From positions 1 through 64,000 of the forward strand of contig JAABQG010000004.1 in assembly GCA_011391595.1 (NCBI GenBank): a DNA stretch of 64,000 bases, in the 5' to 3' direction. This DNA comes from Hydrogenophaga sp. (lineage in GTDB: Bacteria > Pseudomonadota > Gammaproteobacteria > Burkholderiales > Burkholderiaceae_C). The notes beneath the pieces were generated by a model. The model was not told the DNA's origin and ran no database searches. It saw only the letters and a program-made list of their open reading frames with translations. Positions 17,657 through 26,619 of the stretch are shown one piece after another. Each line of letters opens with the position of its first letter. Position 1 is the first letter of the stretch. The position numbers and the translations under genes were made by a program.

Positions 17657-19504
17657 TCAATCCGAGCTCTGCTGCAGCGCCCACATGGACGCGTACCGCC
17701 CCTGCGCCGCCAGCAACTCGGCGTGTGTGCCGCGCTCGATGATGCGCCCGGCCTCCATCACCAGGATCTCGTGCGCGTCCACCACCGTGGACAGCCGGTG
17801 CGCGATCACCAGTGTGGTCTTGTTCCGGGCCACGCTCTGCAGTTCGGCCTGGATGGCGCGCTCGTTGGCCGAGTCCAGCGCGGAAGTAGCCTCGTCGAAG
17901 ATCAGGATCGGCGGGTTCTTCAGCAGGGTGCGCGCGATGGCGACGCGTTGCTTCTCGCCGCCGGAGAGTTTCAGGCCGCGCTCGCCGACAATCGCCTCGT
18001 AGCCCTTGGGCGTGGAGGCAATGAAGTCGTGGATGTGGGCGGCGCGCGCGGCGGCCTCGACCTCGGCGCGGCTGGCGCCGGGGCGGCCATAGGCAATGTT
18101 GTACTCGACCGTGTCGTTGAACAGCACCGTGTCCTGCGGCACGATGCCGATCGCCTGGCGCACGCTGGCCTGGGTCACGGCCCGGATATCCTGCCCGGCG
18201 ATCGATATCTGTCCCTGCTGGGCGTCATAGAAACGAAACAGCAGCCGCGCCAGCGTCGATTTGCCCGAACCTGATGGGCCGACCACGGCCACGGTCTTGC
18301 CAGCGGGAATCTCGAAGCTGATGTCGTGCAGGATCGGACGGGCCGCGTCATAGGCGAAGTTCACATGCTCGAAGCGAACCGCCGCGTCCACCGCGCCATC
18401 GTCCCGTCCATCGATCGCCGGCAGGTGCCGGATGGTCAGCGGCAGCGCATCAGGTGCATCGGCCACCTCGCGCTCCTTCTCCATCAGGGTGAACATCTTG
18501 TCCAGGTCGGTCAGGCTCTGCTTGATCTCCCGGTAGATCACGCCGAGGAAGTTCAGCGGGATGTAGAGCTGGATCATGAAGGCGTTGACCATCACCAGGT
18601 CGCCCAGCGTCATGCGCCCTTCCACCACGCCCTGGGTGGCGCGCCAGAGCATGGCCACCAGACCCACGGCAATGATGAGTTGCTGACCGATGTTGAGCAT
18701 CGACAGCGTGGTCTGGCTTTTCAGGCGCGCCTGGCGCACGCGTTCCAGACTCTGGTCGTAGCGCCGGGCCTCGAAGCCTTCGTTGTTGAAGTACTTGACG
18801 GTTTCGTAGTTCAGCAGCGAGTCCACCGCCTTGGTGTGTGCCGCCGAATCGAACTCGTTGGCCTGGCGGCGGAACTGGGTGCGCCACTCGGTCACCAGCA
18901 CGGTGAAGGTGATGTAGAGCGCCAGTGCCGCCAGCGTGATCCAAGCGAACCAGACGTCGAACTTGACCGCCAGAATGCTCAGCACCAGCGCCACCTCGAT
19001 CAGCGTCGGGATGATGGAAAACAACGAGAACGAGATCAGCGACTCGATGCCGCGCACGCCGCGCTCGATGTCGCGCGTCATGCCGCCGGTCTGGCGCTCC
19101 AGGTGAAACCGAAGGCTTAGAGCGTGCAGGTGCTGAAAGGTCTCCAGGGCGATGGAGCGCGCCGCGCCTTGCGTGGCCTTGGAGAACACCAGTTCGCGCA
19201 ACTCGGTGAACAGTGTGGTCGACAAGCGCAGCGCCCCGTAGGCAACCAGCAGACCCACCGGCACCACCAGAATCGCGGCCGTCACCGGATTGACGGCGGG
19301 CGTCAAGGTATCCACCAGGCTCTTCAGCAGCAGCGGCACGCCCACGTTGGCCAGCTTGGCGCCGACCATGAAGACCAGCGCGAAGATGACGCGCCACTTG
19401 TAGCGCCACAGGTAGGGGAACAGGCGGCGCAGCGTGCCCCAGTCGGAACGCGGCGCGGCTGAAGGCGCGGGTGAAGAGGAACTGAGCTCGAGGCGGCCAC
19501 GCAT
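17657..19504 (-). CDS. ABC exporter half-transporter, Atm1/heavy-metal type (fused membrane and ATPase domains)
   Basis: This 615-residue protein has an N-terminal six-helix transmembrane domain (about residues 35-330) and a C-terminal ATPase. Walker A is GPSGSGKST, the signature is LSGGEKQRVAIAR, and Walker B is PILIFDEATSALD, with a switch histidine in VIAHRLST. The FNNEGFEARRYDQSL segment is typical of the Atm1/HMT1 branch, which exports glutathione-related sulfur compounds or metal-glutathione conjugates. The ATG at 19504 (MRGRLEL) was preferred over a 58-residue upstream extension of shadow-like composition. It acts as an inner-membrane homodimer by family inference. Confidence 0.88.
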   Translation of the reverse strand: MRGRLELSSSSPAPSAAPRSDWGTLRRLFPYLWRYKWRVIFALVFMVGAKLANVGVPLLLKSLVDTLTPAVNPVTAAILVVPVGLLVAYGALRLSTTLFTELRELVFSKATQGAARSIALETFQHLHALSLRFHLERQTGGMTRDIERGVRGIESLISFSLFSIIPTLIEVALVLSILAVKFDVWFAWITLAALALYITFTVLVTEWRTQFRRQANEFDSAAHTKAVDSLLNYETVKYFNNEGFEARRYDQSLERVRQARLKSQTTLSMLNIGQQLIIAVGLVAMLWRATQGVVEGRMTLGDLVMVNAFMIQLYIPLNFLGVIYREIKQSLTDLDKMFTLMEKEREVADAPDALPLTIRHLPAIDGRDDGAVDAAVRFEHVNFAYDAARPILHDISFEIPAGKTVAVVGPSGSGKSTLARLLFRFYDAQQGQISIAGQDIRAVTQASVRQAIGIVPQDTVLFNDTVEYNIAYGRPGASRAEVEAAARAAHIHDFIASTPKGYEAIVGERGLKLSGGEKQRVAIARTLLKNPPILIFDEATSALDSANERAIQAELQSVARNKTTLVIAHRLSTVVDAHEILVMEAGRIIERGTHAELLAAQGRYASMWALQQSSD

Positions 19505-19599
19505 GGGAGACAATCTATAGGAATGGGGTGGGCAGAGCCGGGGCGTTTCGCATGAAAGCGGTCCGGACCACCCAGTATCAACGGTTTCAGATTGTGCCC

Positions 19600-20061
19600 A
19601 TGTCCAACGCTTCACGCCCCGCCGCCTCGTCCGCCATCCCCTCCAACCCGGCCCGGGTGATCGCGCCCCGCGTGCCACTGCCCACCGACAAGGAGCTGGT
19701 GCTCAAGGTCGTCCCGATGCCGGCCGACTGCAACGCCAACGGCGACATCTTCGGCGGCTGGGTCATGGCGCAGGTCGACATTGCCGGCTCCATTGTGCCG
19801 GCGCGCTACGTGCGCGGGCGCATGGCCACGGTGGCGGTCAACGAGTTCATCTTCAAGCAGCCGGTGCGCGTGGGCGACATCCTGTCCTTCTTCGGCGGCG
19901 TCACCCGCATCGGCCGCACCTCGATCACAGTGCAGGTCGAGGTCTACGCCGAGCGTTACGACACGCAAGGCCACTACATCAAGGTGACCGAGGCTTCACT
20001 GACCTATGTGGCCATTGATGACCAGGGGCGGCCGCGGCCGATCGAGCGGCCCGAAGTCTGA
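19600..20061 (+). CDS. acyl-CoA thioesterase (YciA-like hotdog protein)
   Basis: The enzyme hydrolyses acyl-CoA to free acid and CoA. The protein is 153 residues with one hotdog domain. The catalytic-helix segment is ADCNANGDIFGGWVMAQVD, containing the Asn-Asp arrangement of the YciA/BFIT group, followed by ATVAVNEFIFKQPVRVGD. ATG codons at 19552 and 19600 are both possible; 19600 was taken because the residues before it are not conserved-looking. It is divergent from the ABC exporter gene. Confidence 0.87.
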   Translation: MSNASRPAASSAIPSNPARVIAPRVPLPTDKELVLKVVPMPADCNANGDIFGGWVMAQVDIAGSIVPARYVRGRMATVAVNEFIFKQPVRVGDILSFFGGVTRIGRTSITVQVEVYAERYDTQGHYIKVTEASLTYVAIDDQGRPRPIERPEV

Positions 20062-20189
20062 GGGAAGGCGCCGGCGCAGGTTTCACCGGGATGGGGACGT
20101 TGGCGGCCATGCCTGCCCCGGCGACCCCGAATGCACCGTTTTTCATAGCAGACAATGACGATTGAACCCTGGGGAAAGGCCTATTCGAC

Positions 20190-20990
20190 TCAGAATTTCC
20201 CGTGCCGCCCCTCGCCAGACGAAAATCGGGCCGCGCCGGCCAGCGCATCGTCCAGGCAGGCCCGCCCGGCGCCCCACTCCTGCTGCAGCGCCTCGACCAG
20301 CGGCAGGCCTGCCTGCCGGTAGGCGCTCAGGCGGTCGGCGTTCATCGTGGCCTGCGGAAAGCCGGCCAGCTGCCACGCCAGCGTGATTGCGGCGTCCCGC
20401 GCCCCGCCCGGTGGCGCGACACGGTTGCACAGGCCCATGCGCAAGGCTTCTTCAGCCTGCACCTTCCGCCCGGTCAGGATCAGGTCCATCGCGTGCCCCA
20501 GGCCGATCAGCCGTGGCAGGCGCACCGTGCCGCCGTCGATCAGCGGCACGCCGAAGCGCCTGCAATAGACGCCGAAATAGGCGTCCGCCTCCATCACCCG
20601 CAAGTCGCACCACAGCGCCAGCTCCATGCCGCCGGCGACCGCCGCGCCGCTGACGGCGGCAATCACCGGCTTGGACAGCAGCAGGCGCGACGGCCCCATC
20701 GGGCCCAGCGGGCGCTGCGCATCCGGCGCCCATTCGAGGTGCGTCAGGGCGTTGCCCTGGACACCCGCCGCGTGCAGCCGCGCGCCCGCTTGCAGGTCCC
20801 AGCCGGCGCAGAAATGGCCATGCGCCCCATGGAAAACAGCCACACGACTTGCAAGGTCATCGTCAAAAGCCAGAAAAGCCGCATGCAGCGCGCGTGCCGT
20901 GTCGGCGTCCACGGCGTTGCGCACGTCGGGGCGGTTCAGCGTGATGACGGTGATGCCGTCGAGGTTTTCCGCGGTGACGCCAGGGTTCAT
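20190..20990 (-). CDS. enoyl-CoA hydratase/isomerase family protein
   Basis: This 266-residue crotonase-fold protein starts MNPGVTAENLDGITVITLNRPDVRNAVD, the standard family entry. The CoA oxyanion-hole segments are GHFCAGWDLQAG and AVSGAAVAGGMELALWCDL. The usual hydratase glutamates are replaced or shifted around VMEADAYFGVYCRRFGVP, so hydratase activity is not certain; isomerase or thioesterase-like chemistry is possible. It precedes the livH operon divergently, with 102 bp between starts. The 128-bp gap on its 3' side holds nothing that I can name. Confidence 0.85.
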   Translation of the reverse strand: MNPGVTAENLDGITVITLNRPDVRNAVDADTARALHAAFLAFDDDLASRVAVFHGAHGHFCAGWDLQAGARLHAAGVQGNALTHLEWAPDAQRPLGPMGPSRLLLSKPVIAAVSGAAVAGGMELALWCDLRVMEADAYFGVYCRRFGVPLIDGGTVRLPRLIGLGHAMDLILTGRKVQAEEALRMGLCNRVAPPGGARDAAITLAWQLAGFPQATMNADRLSAYRQAGLPLVEALQQEWGAGRACLDDALAGAARFSSGEGRHGKF

Positions 20991-21092
20991 GCGGCGATCA
21001 CACCTGAGCCAAGCGGGACAGGCTATGGGGAACAACCCTGAGGACAACCGCGTGGCAACCCGGTATAACCGCGCAACGTTTCAGGAGGCAAA

Positions 21093-21968
21093 GTGCAGTT
21101 TCTTCAATTGGTCATCAGCGGCATCGCGCAAGGATGCATCTACGGCCTGATTGCGCTCGGGTTCGTGCTGATCTACAAGGCCACCGAAACCGTGAGCTTC
21201 GCCCAAGGCGATCTCATGATGCTGGGTGCCTTCATGGGCCTGGCCGGCATGACGATGCTGGGCTTTCCGTTCTGGGCGGCGGTGCTCGCAGCGATCGTCG
21301 CCATGGCCATCTTCGGCGTGCTGCTCGAGCGCATCGTCATCCGGCCGATCCTGGGCCAGCCGGCGTTTTCCATTGTCATGCTGACCATCGGCATCGCCTA
21401 CGTGGCGCGCGGGTTGATCACCATGATCCCCAACATCGGCACCGATACCCACACCCTGCCGGTGCCCTACAAGGACCAGATCTGGAAGCTGGGCGCGCTG
21501 GTGCTCAACGTCGAGCAGATGGTGGTGATCGCCGCCACCGCCGTGCTGTGCGCCGGGCTGTTCGCGATGTTCAAGTACAGCAAGCTCGGCATGGCGATGC
21601 AGGCCTCGTCACAGAACCAGCTCGCGGCCTATTACATGGGCATCCCGGTCAAGACGCTCAACGGCCTGGTCTGGGGCCTGGCCGCCGCCGTGGCCGCCAT
21701 CGCCGGCCTGCTGCTGGCGCCCATCACCTTCGTGCACGCCAACATGGGTTTCATCGGCCTGAAGGCCTTTCCCGCGGCGGTGGTTGGCGGCTTCACCAGC
21801 CTGCCCGGCGCCATCGTCGGCGGACTCGTCATCGGCATCGTGGAATCGCTGTCGGGCTTCTACCTGCCCAACGGCTTCAAGGACACGGCACCCTACGTGG
21901 TGGTGCTGATCATGCTGATGGTCAAGCCCAATGGCCTGTTCGGCGAAAAACTGCGGAAGAAAGTCTGA
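21093..21968 (+). CDS. livH: branched-chain-type ABC transporter permease LivH
   Basis: This inner-membrane permease of 291 residues has about eight hydrophobic helices and the opening segment LQLVISGIAQGCIYGLIALGFVLIY of the LivH family. The coupling loop includes GMAMQASSQNQLAAYYMGI. Translation starts at GTG 21093, which has a perfect AGGAGG at 21083-21088. It opens a six-gene operon in which each of the next three starts overlaps the preceding stop. The cargo is not known; the operon also carries an acyl-CoA synthetase, so a carboxylic acid is plausible. Confidence 0.9.
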   Translation: MQFLQLVISGIAQGCIYGLIALGFVLIYKATETVSFAQGDLMMLGAFMGLAGMTMLGFPFWAAVLAAIVAMAIFGVLLERIVIRPILGQPAFSIVMLTIGIAYVARGLITMIPNIGTDTHTLPVPYKDQIWKLGALVLNVEQMVVIAATAVLCAGLFAMFKYSKLGMAMQASSQNQLAAYYMGIPVKTLNGLVWGLAAAVAAIAGLLLAPITFVHANMGFIGLKAFPAAVVGGFTSLPGAIVGGLVIGIVESLSGFYLPNGFKDTAPYVVVLIMLMVKPNGLFGEKLRKKV

Positions 21969-23044
21969 TGCGTTTCATCTTCAAAACCAGTTACGCGCAG
22001 GACATCAAGCTCGCCAAACACGGCGGTCATGTCTTCTGGTACAGCGCGCTGGCGCTGCTGCTGGTGGCGGCCCCCTGGCTGTTTGCCGAGTACTGGCTGG
22101 CCCAGATGACATTCATCCTGATCTACGCCATCGTGGGCCTCGGGCTGATGCTGCTGGCCGGCTTCACCGGGCAGTTCTCCCTGGGCCACGCGGCCTTCCT
22201 CGGCGTGGGTGCCTACACCCAGGCGGTGATGACCAACGCCGGCGTGCCGTTCCCGCTGGCGCTGGTCTGCGCGGCAGGGCTGTCGGCGGCCGTGGGCGTG
22301 GTCGTCGGCCTGCCGGCACTGCGCGTCAAGGGCATCTACCTGGGCATGGCCACGCTGGCCTTCGGCTTCATCGTCGAGGAAGTGCTGGCGCGCTGGGAGT
22401 CGGTGACCGGCGGCAACGCCGGCATCCACATCAAGGCGCCCAATCTCTTCGGCTGGAAAGTGGACAGCGGCGAAGGCTTCTATTACCTGTGCTTGTTCAT
22501 CGCGGTGCTCGCCACACTGGGCATCCTGAACCTGCTGCGCTCGTCCACCGGGCGCGCCTTCGTCGCCATCCGCGACTCGGAAATTTCGGCGCAGAGCATG
22601 GGCATCAACCTGGCACGCTACAAGACCCTGTCGTTCGCGCTGTCAGCCGCGCTCGCCGGCGTCGGCGGGGCGCTCTATGCCCACAAGCTGCAATTCATCT
22701 CACCTGACCAGTTCAACATCATCCAGTCGATCGACCTGCTGCTGATGGTGGTGATCGGCGGGCTGGGTTCGGTGCACGGTGCCTTCCTGGGCGCGATCTT
22801 CCTGATCACGATGCCGCAGGTGATTTCCCTGACCAAGGACTACCTGCCCGCCGCGGTCGGTCAGGCCCCCGGCCTGCAGGCCGTGGTCTATGGCGTCGTG
22901 CTGGTGGCTTTCGTGCTGTTCGAACCGATGGGCCTGTACGGCCGCTGGCTCAAGGTGCGCGCCTGGATCCAGTTGTTCCCCTTCTACCGGCAGGGCATGT
23001 TCAAGCGGCAGAAATCCTTCCAGAAATCCGATAGGCTGAAATGA
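21968..23044 (+). CDS. livM: branched-chain-type ABC transporter permease LivM
   Basis: This 358-residue inner-membrane permease pairs with LivH. It has a short basic cytoplasmic N-terminus followed by about nine membrane helices. Family markers are LLAGFTGQFSLGHAAFLGVGAY and the coupling segment FVAIRDSEISAQSMGINLARYK. The ATG overlaps the livH TGA (ATGA), which sets the start. The C-terminal tail after GLYGRWLKVRAW is basic and cytosolic. Confidence 0.9.
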   Translation: MRFIFKTSYAQDIKLAKHGGHVFWYSALALLLVAAPWLFAEYWLAQMTFILIYAIVGLGLMLLAGFTGQFSLGHAAFLGVGAYTQAVMTNAGVPFPLALVCAAGLSAAVGVVVGLPALRVKGIYLGMATLAFGFIVEEVLARWESVTGGNAGIHIKAPNLFGWKVDSGEGFYYLCLFIAVLATLGILNLLRSSTGRAFVAIRDSEISAQSMGINLARYKTLSFALSAALAGVGGALYAHKLQFISPDQFNIIQSIDLLLMVVIGGLGSVHGAFLGAIFLITMPQVISLTKDYLPAAVGQAPGLQAVVYGVVLVAFVLFEPMGLYGRWLKVRAWIQLFPFYRQGMFKRQKSFQKSDRLK

Positions 23045-23850
23045 CAGAAATCCTTCTCTCAGCCCAGAACCTCAGCGTGCGCTTCGGCGGCGTGCTGGCT
23101 GTCAACAACGTGAGCTTCGACGTGAAGCCCGGGGAGGTGTTCACGCTGATCGGGCCCAACGGCGCCGGCAAGACCACGGTGTTCAACCTGATCAGCCGCA
23201 TCTACACCCCCACCGCCGGCGAGATCACTTACCTCGGACCGCAGGGCACGCTCAAGCTGACCGAACAGCCGCCGCACGCGATTGCCTCCCTCGGCATTGC
23301 GCGCACCTTCCAGAACATCGAACTGTTCGAGCACGCCACGGTGCTGCACAACCTGCTGATAGGGCGCCACACGCACCGCAAGACTGGCTTCTGGAGCGAG
23401 GTGTTCTTCACGCCCGCTACGCGCGCCGCCGAGATGGAGGCGCGCGAAAAGGCTGAACGCGTCATCGACTTCCTCGACCTTCAACACCACCGCGATTCGC
23501 TGGTGGCCGGCCTGCCCTACGGCGTACGCAAGGTCGTGGAGATGGGCCGGGCGCTTTGCACCGAGCCGAAACTGCTGCTGCTCGACGAGCCTTCATCCGG
23601 CCTGAATGTGGAGGAAACCGATGACATGGCCTTCTGGATTGCCGACATCAAGAATGTCCTCGGCATCACCGTGCTGATGGTGGAGCATGACATGACGCTG
23701 GTCTCCAAGGTGTCGGACCGCGTGCTGGCCATGAACCAGGGCGAAGTGCTGGCCATGGGCACGCCGCGCGAGGTGCAGAACGACCCGGGCGTGATCGAAG
23801 CCTACCTGGGCTCCATCGACGACGTGTCCTCGCTGCGGAGGCCTGCATGA
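23041..23850 (+). CDS. livG: branched-chain-type ABC transporter ATP-binding protein LivG
   Basis: This cytosolic ATPase of 269 residues has Walker A GPNGAGKTT, the LivG-type segment GIARTFQNIELFEHATVLHNL, a degenerate signature around LPYGVRKVVEMGRALC, Walker B KLLLLDEPSSGLN, and the switch histidine in VEHDM. The signature reads PYGVRK where LSGGQ is usual, as is common for LivG. The start overlaps the livM stop by 4 nt. Confidence 0.9.
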   Translation: MTEILLSAQNLSVRFGGVLAVNNVSFDVKPGEVFTLIGPNGAGKTTVFNLISRIYTPTAGEITYLGPQGTLKLTEQPPHAIASLGIARTFQNIELFEHATVLHNLLIGRHTHRKTGFWSEVFFTPATRAAEMEAREKAERVIDFLDLQHHRDSLVAGLPYGVRKVVEMGRALCTEPKLLLLDEPSSGLNVEETDDMAFWIADIKNVLGITVLMVEHDMTLVSKVSDRVLAMNQGEVLAMGTPREVQNDPGVIEAYLGSIDDVSSLRRPA

Positions 23851-24650
23851 GCACCACGCCCGCCACCCTGCCCGCCGAAGACGCGCCGGTGCTGAAGTTG
23901 CTCAACGTCGAGAGCGCCTACGGACCGATCAAGGCGATCCGTGGCGTGAGCCTGAAGGTGCGCCGCGGCGAAGTGGCCACGGTACTGGGCTCCAACGGCG
24001 CGGGCAAGACCACCATCCTCAAGACCATTTCCGGCATCATCGACCCGCGCAAGGGCTCGATCGAGTTCAAGGGCCAGGACATCACCGCGCGGGACCCGGC
24101 CTTCATCGTGCAGCAGGGTCTGTCCCATGTGCCCGAGGGCCGCGAGGTGTTCGCCCTGCTCAGCGTGCACGACAACCTGCTGATGGGCGCCTACACCCGC
24201 AAGGACCGTGACGGCGTGGCGCGCGACATGGAGGCGGTCTATGGCTACTTTCCCATCCTGAAGGAGCGCAGTGCGCAAGATGCCGGCCTGCTCTCTGGCG
24301 GCCAGCAGCAGATGCTGTCGATCTCGCGTGCGCTGATGGCCAACCCCGACCTGATGCTGCTTGACGAGCCCAGTCTGGGCCTGAGCCCGAAGCTGACCAA
24401 GGAGATCTTCGAGATCGTGGTGCGCATCAACCGCGAGCGTGGCACCACTATCCTCCTGGTCGAGCAGAACGCCAACATGGCGCTCAACGCGTCGGACTAC
24501 GGCTATGTGCTGGAAAACGGCCGCATCGTCATGGAAGACACCTGCGCTAACTTGCGCGAGAAGGACGACATCAAGGAGTTCTACCTCGGCCTGAAGGAAA
24601 CCGGCATGCGCGACGAGCGGCGCTGGAAAAAGAAGAAGAATTGGAGATAA
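23847..24650 (+). CDS. livF: branched-chain-type ABC transporter ATP-binding protein LivF
   Basis: This partner ATPase of 267 residues has Walker A GSNGAGKTT, the signature LLSGGQQQMLSISRALM, and Walker B DLMLLDEPSLGLSP. The start overlaps the livG stop by 4 nt. The C-terminus is unusually basic (RRWKKKKNW). A GGAGATAAGC sequence at its stop serves as ribosome binding site of the small ORF that follows. Confidence 0.9.
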   Translation: MSTTPATLPAEDAPVLKLLNVESAYGPIKAIRGVSLKVRRGEVATVLGSNGAGKTTILKTISGIIDPRKGSIEFKGQDITARDPAFIVQQGLSHVPEGREVFALLSVHDNLLMGAYTRKDRDGVARDMEAVYGYFPILKERSAQDAGLLSGGQQQMLSISRALMANPDLMLLDEPSLGLSPKLTKEIFEIVVRINRERGTTILLVEQNANMALNASDYGYVLENGRIVMEDTCANLREKDDIKEFYLGLKETGMRDERRWKKKKNWR

Positions 24651-24652
24651 GC

Positions 24653-24748
24653 ATGAACGCCGCGCAGAGCCGCCTCAAGCCAGTGAAGGCCCCCTTGGGG
24701 GGCAGCGAAGTACACGAAGTGACAAGCGTGGGGACCATTTTTTCATGA
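24653..24748 (+). CDS. 31-residue small ORF built on the dispersed repeat
   Basis: An ATG at 24653 has GGAG six nt upstream, at the very end of livF, and opens a 31-codon frame ending in TGA at 24746-24748. That stop overlaps the ATG of the acyl-CoA synthetase (ATGA). Residues 13-27 are APLGGSEVHEVTSVG, the translation of repeat copy B. The same frame of copy A makes the C-terminal tail of HMG-CoA lyase. The peptide is hydrophilic and has no known domain. Good start, coupled stop and repeat-derived frame argue that it is translated, perhaps to couple synthetase translation to livF. Its role as a peptide is unknown. Confidence 0.5.
   Translation: MNAAQSRLKPVKAPLGGSEVHEVTSVGTIFS
24688..24736 (+). 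repeat. dispersed GC-rich repeat, copy B (upstream of the acyl-CoA synthetase)
   Basis: This copy reads GGCCCCCTTGGGGGG, CAGCGAAGTACACGAAG, then a GTGGGGACC end. It matches copy A at about 45 of 49 positions and has the same orientation relative to the downstream gene, ending 8 nt before the ATG at 24745. The first 15 bases can form a C/G hairpin. Confidence 0.8.
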
Positions 24749-26601
24749 GCAATCTTTGGGACTTGTCACACATCCAGCCCTGCACCGACATCGTGGTGAA
24801 GGGGGACACGCTTTCAGCGATGTTCTGGAACGCGGTTGAGCAGCGCGGGCCGAACGTGTGGATGCGCCAGAAAGACCTGGGCATCTGGCGCAGCTCGACC
24901 TGGCGCCAGACCGGCGACGCCGTGCTCGAGATCGCCGGCGGCCTGCTGAGCCTGGGCTTCAAGCCCCACGAGACTGCGTCGATCCTGGCCAACACCGTGG
25001 TTGACTGGGTGCTGGCCGACCTGGCGGTGCTGAGCTGTGGCGGTGTCTCCAACGGCATCTACCCGACCGACGCTGCCAGCCAGGTGCACTACCTGTGCGA
25101 GGACTCGCGCACCACGATCCTGTTCGTCGAAGACGACGAGCAACTTGACAAGGCGCTTGAGGTGCGCGGGCAGTTGCCGCTGCTGCGCAAGATCGTGGTC
25201 TTCGACATGGAGGGCCTGCACAAGCTCGACGATCCGGGGGTGATCGGCCTGGACGCCCTGCGTGCGCTGGGCCGCGAGTACAACGCGCTGCACCCAGGCG
25301 CGGTGATGGAGCGTGCCCGGGCCTGCCGGCCCGACGACCTGGCGATACTGGTCTACACCTCGGGCACCACCGGTCGGCCCAAGGGGGCGATGCACACCCA
25401 CGGCGCTCTGGTCTACACCGTGCATGGCTACAACACGCTGATCTCGCGCAACGAGAGCGACGAATGCATGTGCTTCCTTCCCCTGTGCCACATCGCGGAG
25501 CGCATGGGCGGCGAATACTTCTCGATGTACACCGGCGCCAAGCTCAATTTCGTCGAGAACCCCGAGACCGTGCCGGAGAACGTGCGCGAGATCGCGCCCA
25601 CGGTGTTCACGGCCGTGCCGCGGGTGTGGGAGAAGTTCTACTCCGGCGTGATGATCACGCTCAAGGAAGCCAGCCGCATGCAGCAGCTGGCCTATGGCTG
25701 GGCAATCGGCGTGGGCACGCGGATTGCGGATCTCGTTTTGGCTGGCAAGCCAGTGGGCGGCGGGCTCAAGCTGCAGTTCACCCTGGCGCGCTGGCTGGCC
25801 TTGAACAATGTTCGCAAGCTCATCGGCATTCACCGGGCGCGCTTCCTGGTGACTGGCGCGGCGCCGATTTCACCCGAGCTCGTGAAGTGGTATCTCGCCT
25901 TGGGCGTGCCCATGCTCGAGGTCTGGGGCATGACCGAAACCTGCGGCGCCTCCACCGGGGTGCCGGCCGAGCGCATCAAGCCCGGCTCCATCGGGCCCGC
26001 CGCAGGCTTCAACGAAGTCCGCATCGATCCGGCGACCGGCGAAATCCTGGTGCGCGGCCCCAACGTCTTCAAGGGCTACCTGAACCAGCCCGAGAAAACC
26101 GCCGAGACCATCGATACCGACGGCTGGCTGCACACCGGCGACGTGGGGGTGATGGACGAGGACGGTTACTTCAAGATCACCGACCGGATGAAGGACATCA
26201 TCATCACGGCCGGCGGCAAGAACATCACGCCCAGCGAACTGGAAAACGAGCTGAAGTTCTCGCCCTATGTCACGGATGCCGTGGTGATCGGCGACAAGCG
26301 GCCTTACCTGACCGTCATCATCATGATCGACCAGGAAAACGTCGAGAAGTACGCCCAGGACCACGACGTGCCCTTCTCCAACTATGTCAGCCTGACGCGC
26401 TCGGCCGAGGTGCAGGCGCTGATCCAGGAGGTACTCGACGGCGTGAACAAGAAGTTTGCCCGGGTCGAGCAGATCAAGAAATTCTTCCTGCTGGAAACCC
26501 AGTTGACGGCGGAAGACGAGGAACTCACCCCGACCATGAAGCTCAAACGCAAGCTGGTCGAGAAGAAGTACGCCGAGCAAATTGAAGCCATGTATCGTTA
26601 A
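24745..26601 (+). CDS. AMP-forming long-chain acyl-CoA synthetase (FadD15-like)
   Basis: The enzyme activates carboxylic acids to acyl-CoA through an acyl-adenylate. The 618-residue protein has the P-loop motif YTSGTTGRPKGAMHTHG, the A5 motif WGMTETCGAS, A7/A8 elements GWLHTGDVGVMDEDGYFKITDRMKD, and the family extension seen in FadD15-type enzymes. It lies inside the liv transport operon. This suggests that the imported compound, or a product of it, is activated on entry. The chain length it prefers cannot be read from the sequence. Confidence 0.9.
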   Translation: MSNLWDLSHIQPCTDIVVKGDTLSAMFWNAVEQRGPNVWMRQKDLGIWRSSTWRQTGDAVLEIAGGLLSLGFKPHETASILANTVVDWVLADLAVLSCGGVSNGIYPTDAASQVHYLCEDSRTTILFVEDDEQLDKALEVRGQLPLLRKIVVFDMEGLHKLDDPGVIGLDALRALGREYNALHPGAVMERARACRPDDLAILVYTSGTTGRPKGAMHTHGALVYTVHGYNTLISRNESDECMCFLPLCHIAERMGGEYFSMYTGAKLNFVENPETVPENVREIAPTVFTAVPRVWEKFYSGVMITLKEASRMQQLAYGWAIGVGTRIADLVLAGKPVGGGLKLQFTLARWLALNNVRKLIGIHRARFLVTGAAPISPELVKWYLALGVPMLEVWGMTETCGASTGVPAERIKPGSIGPAAGFNEVRIDPATGEILVRGPNVFKGYLNQPEKTAETIDTDGWLHTGDVGVMDEDGYFKITDRMKDIIITAGGKNITPSELENELKFSPYVTDAVVIGDKRPYLTVIIMIDQENVEKYAQDHDVPFSNYVSLTRSAEVQALIQEVLDGVNKKFARVEQIKKFFLLETQLTAEDEELTPTMKLKRKLVEKKYAEQIEAMYR

Positions 26602-26619
26602 CCCCGCAGGAGATACCTC

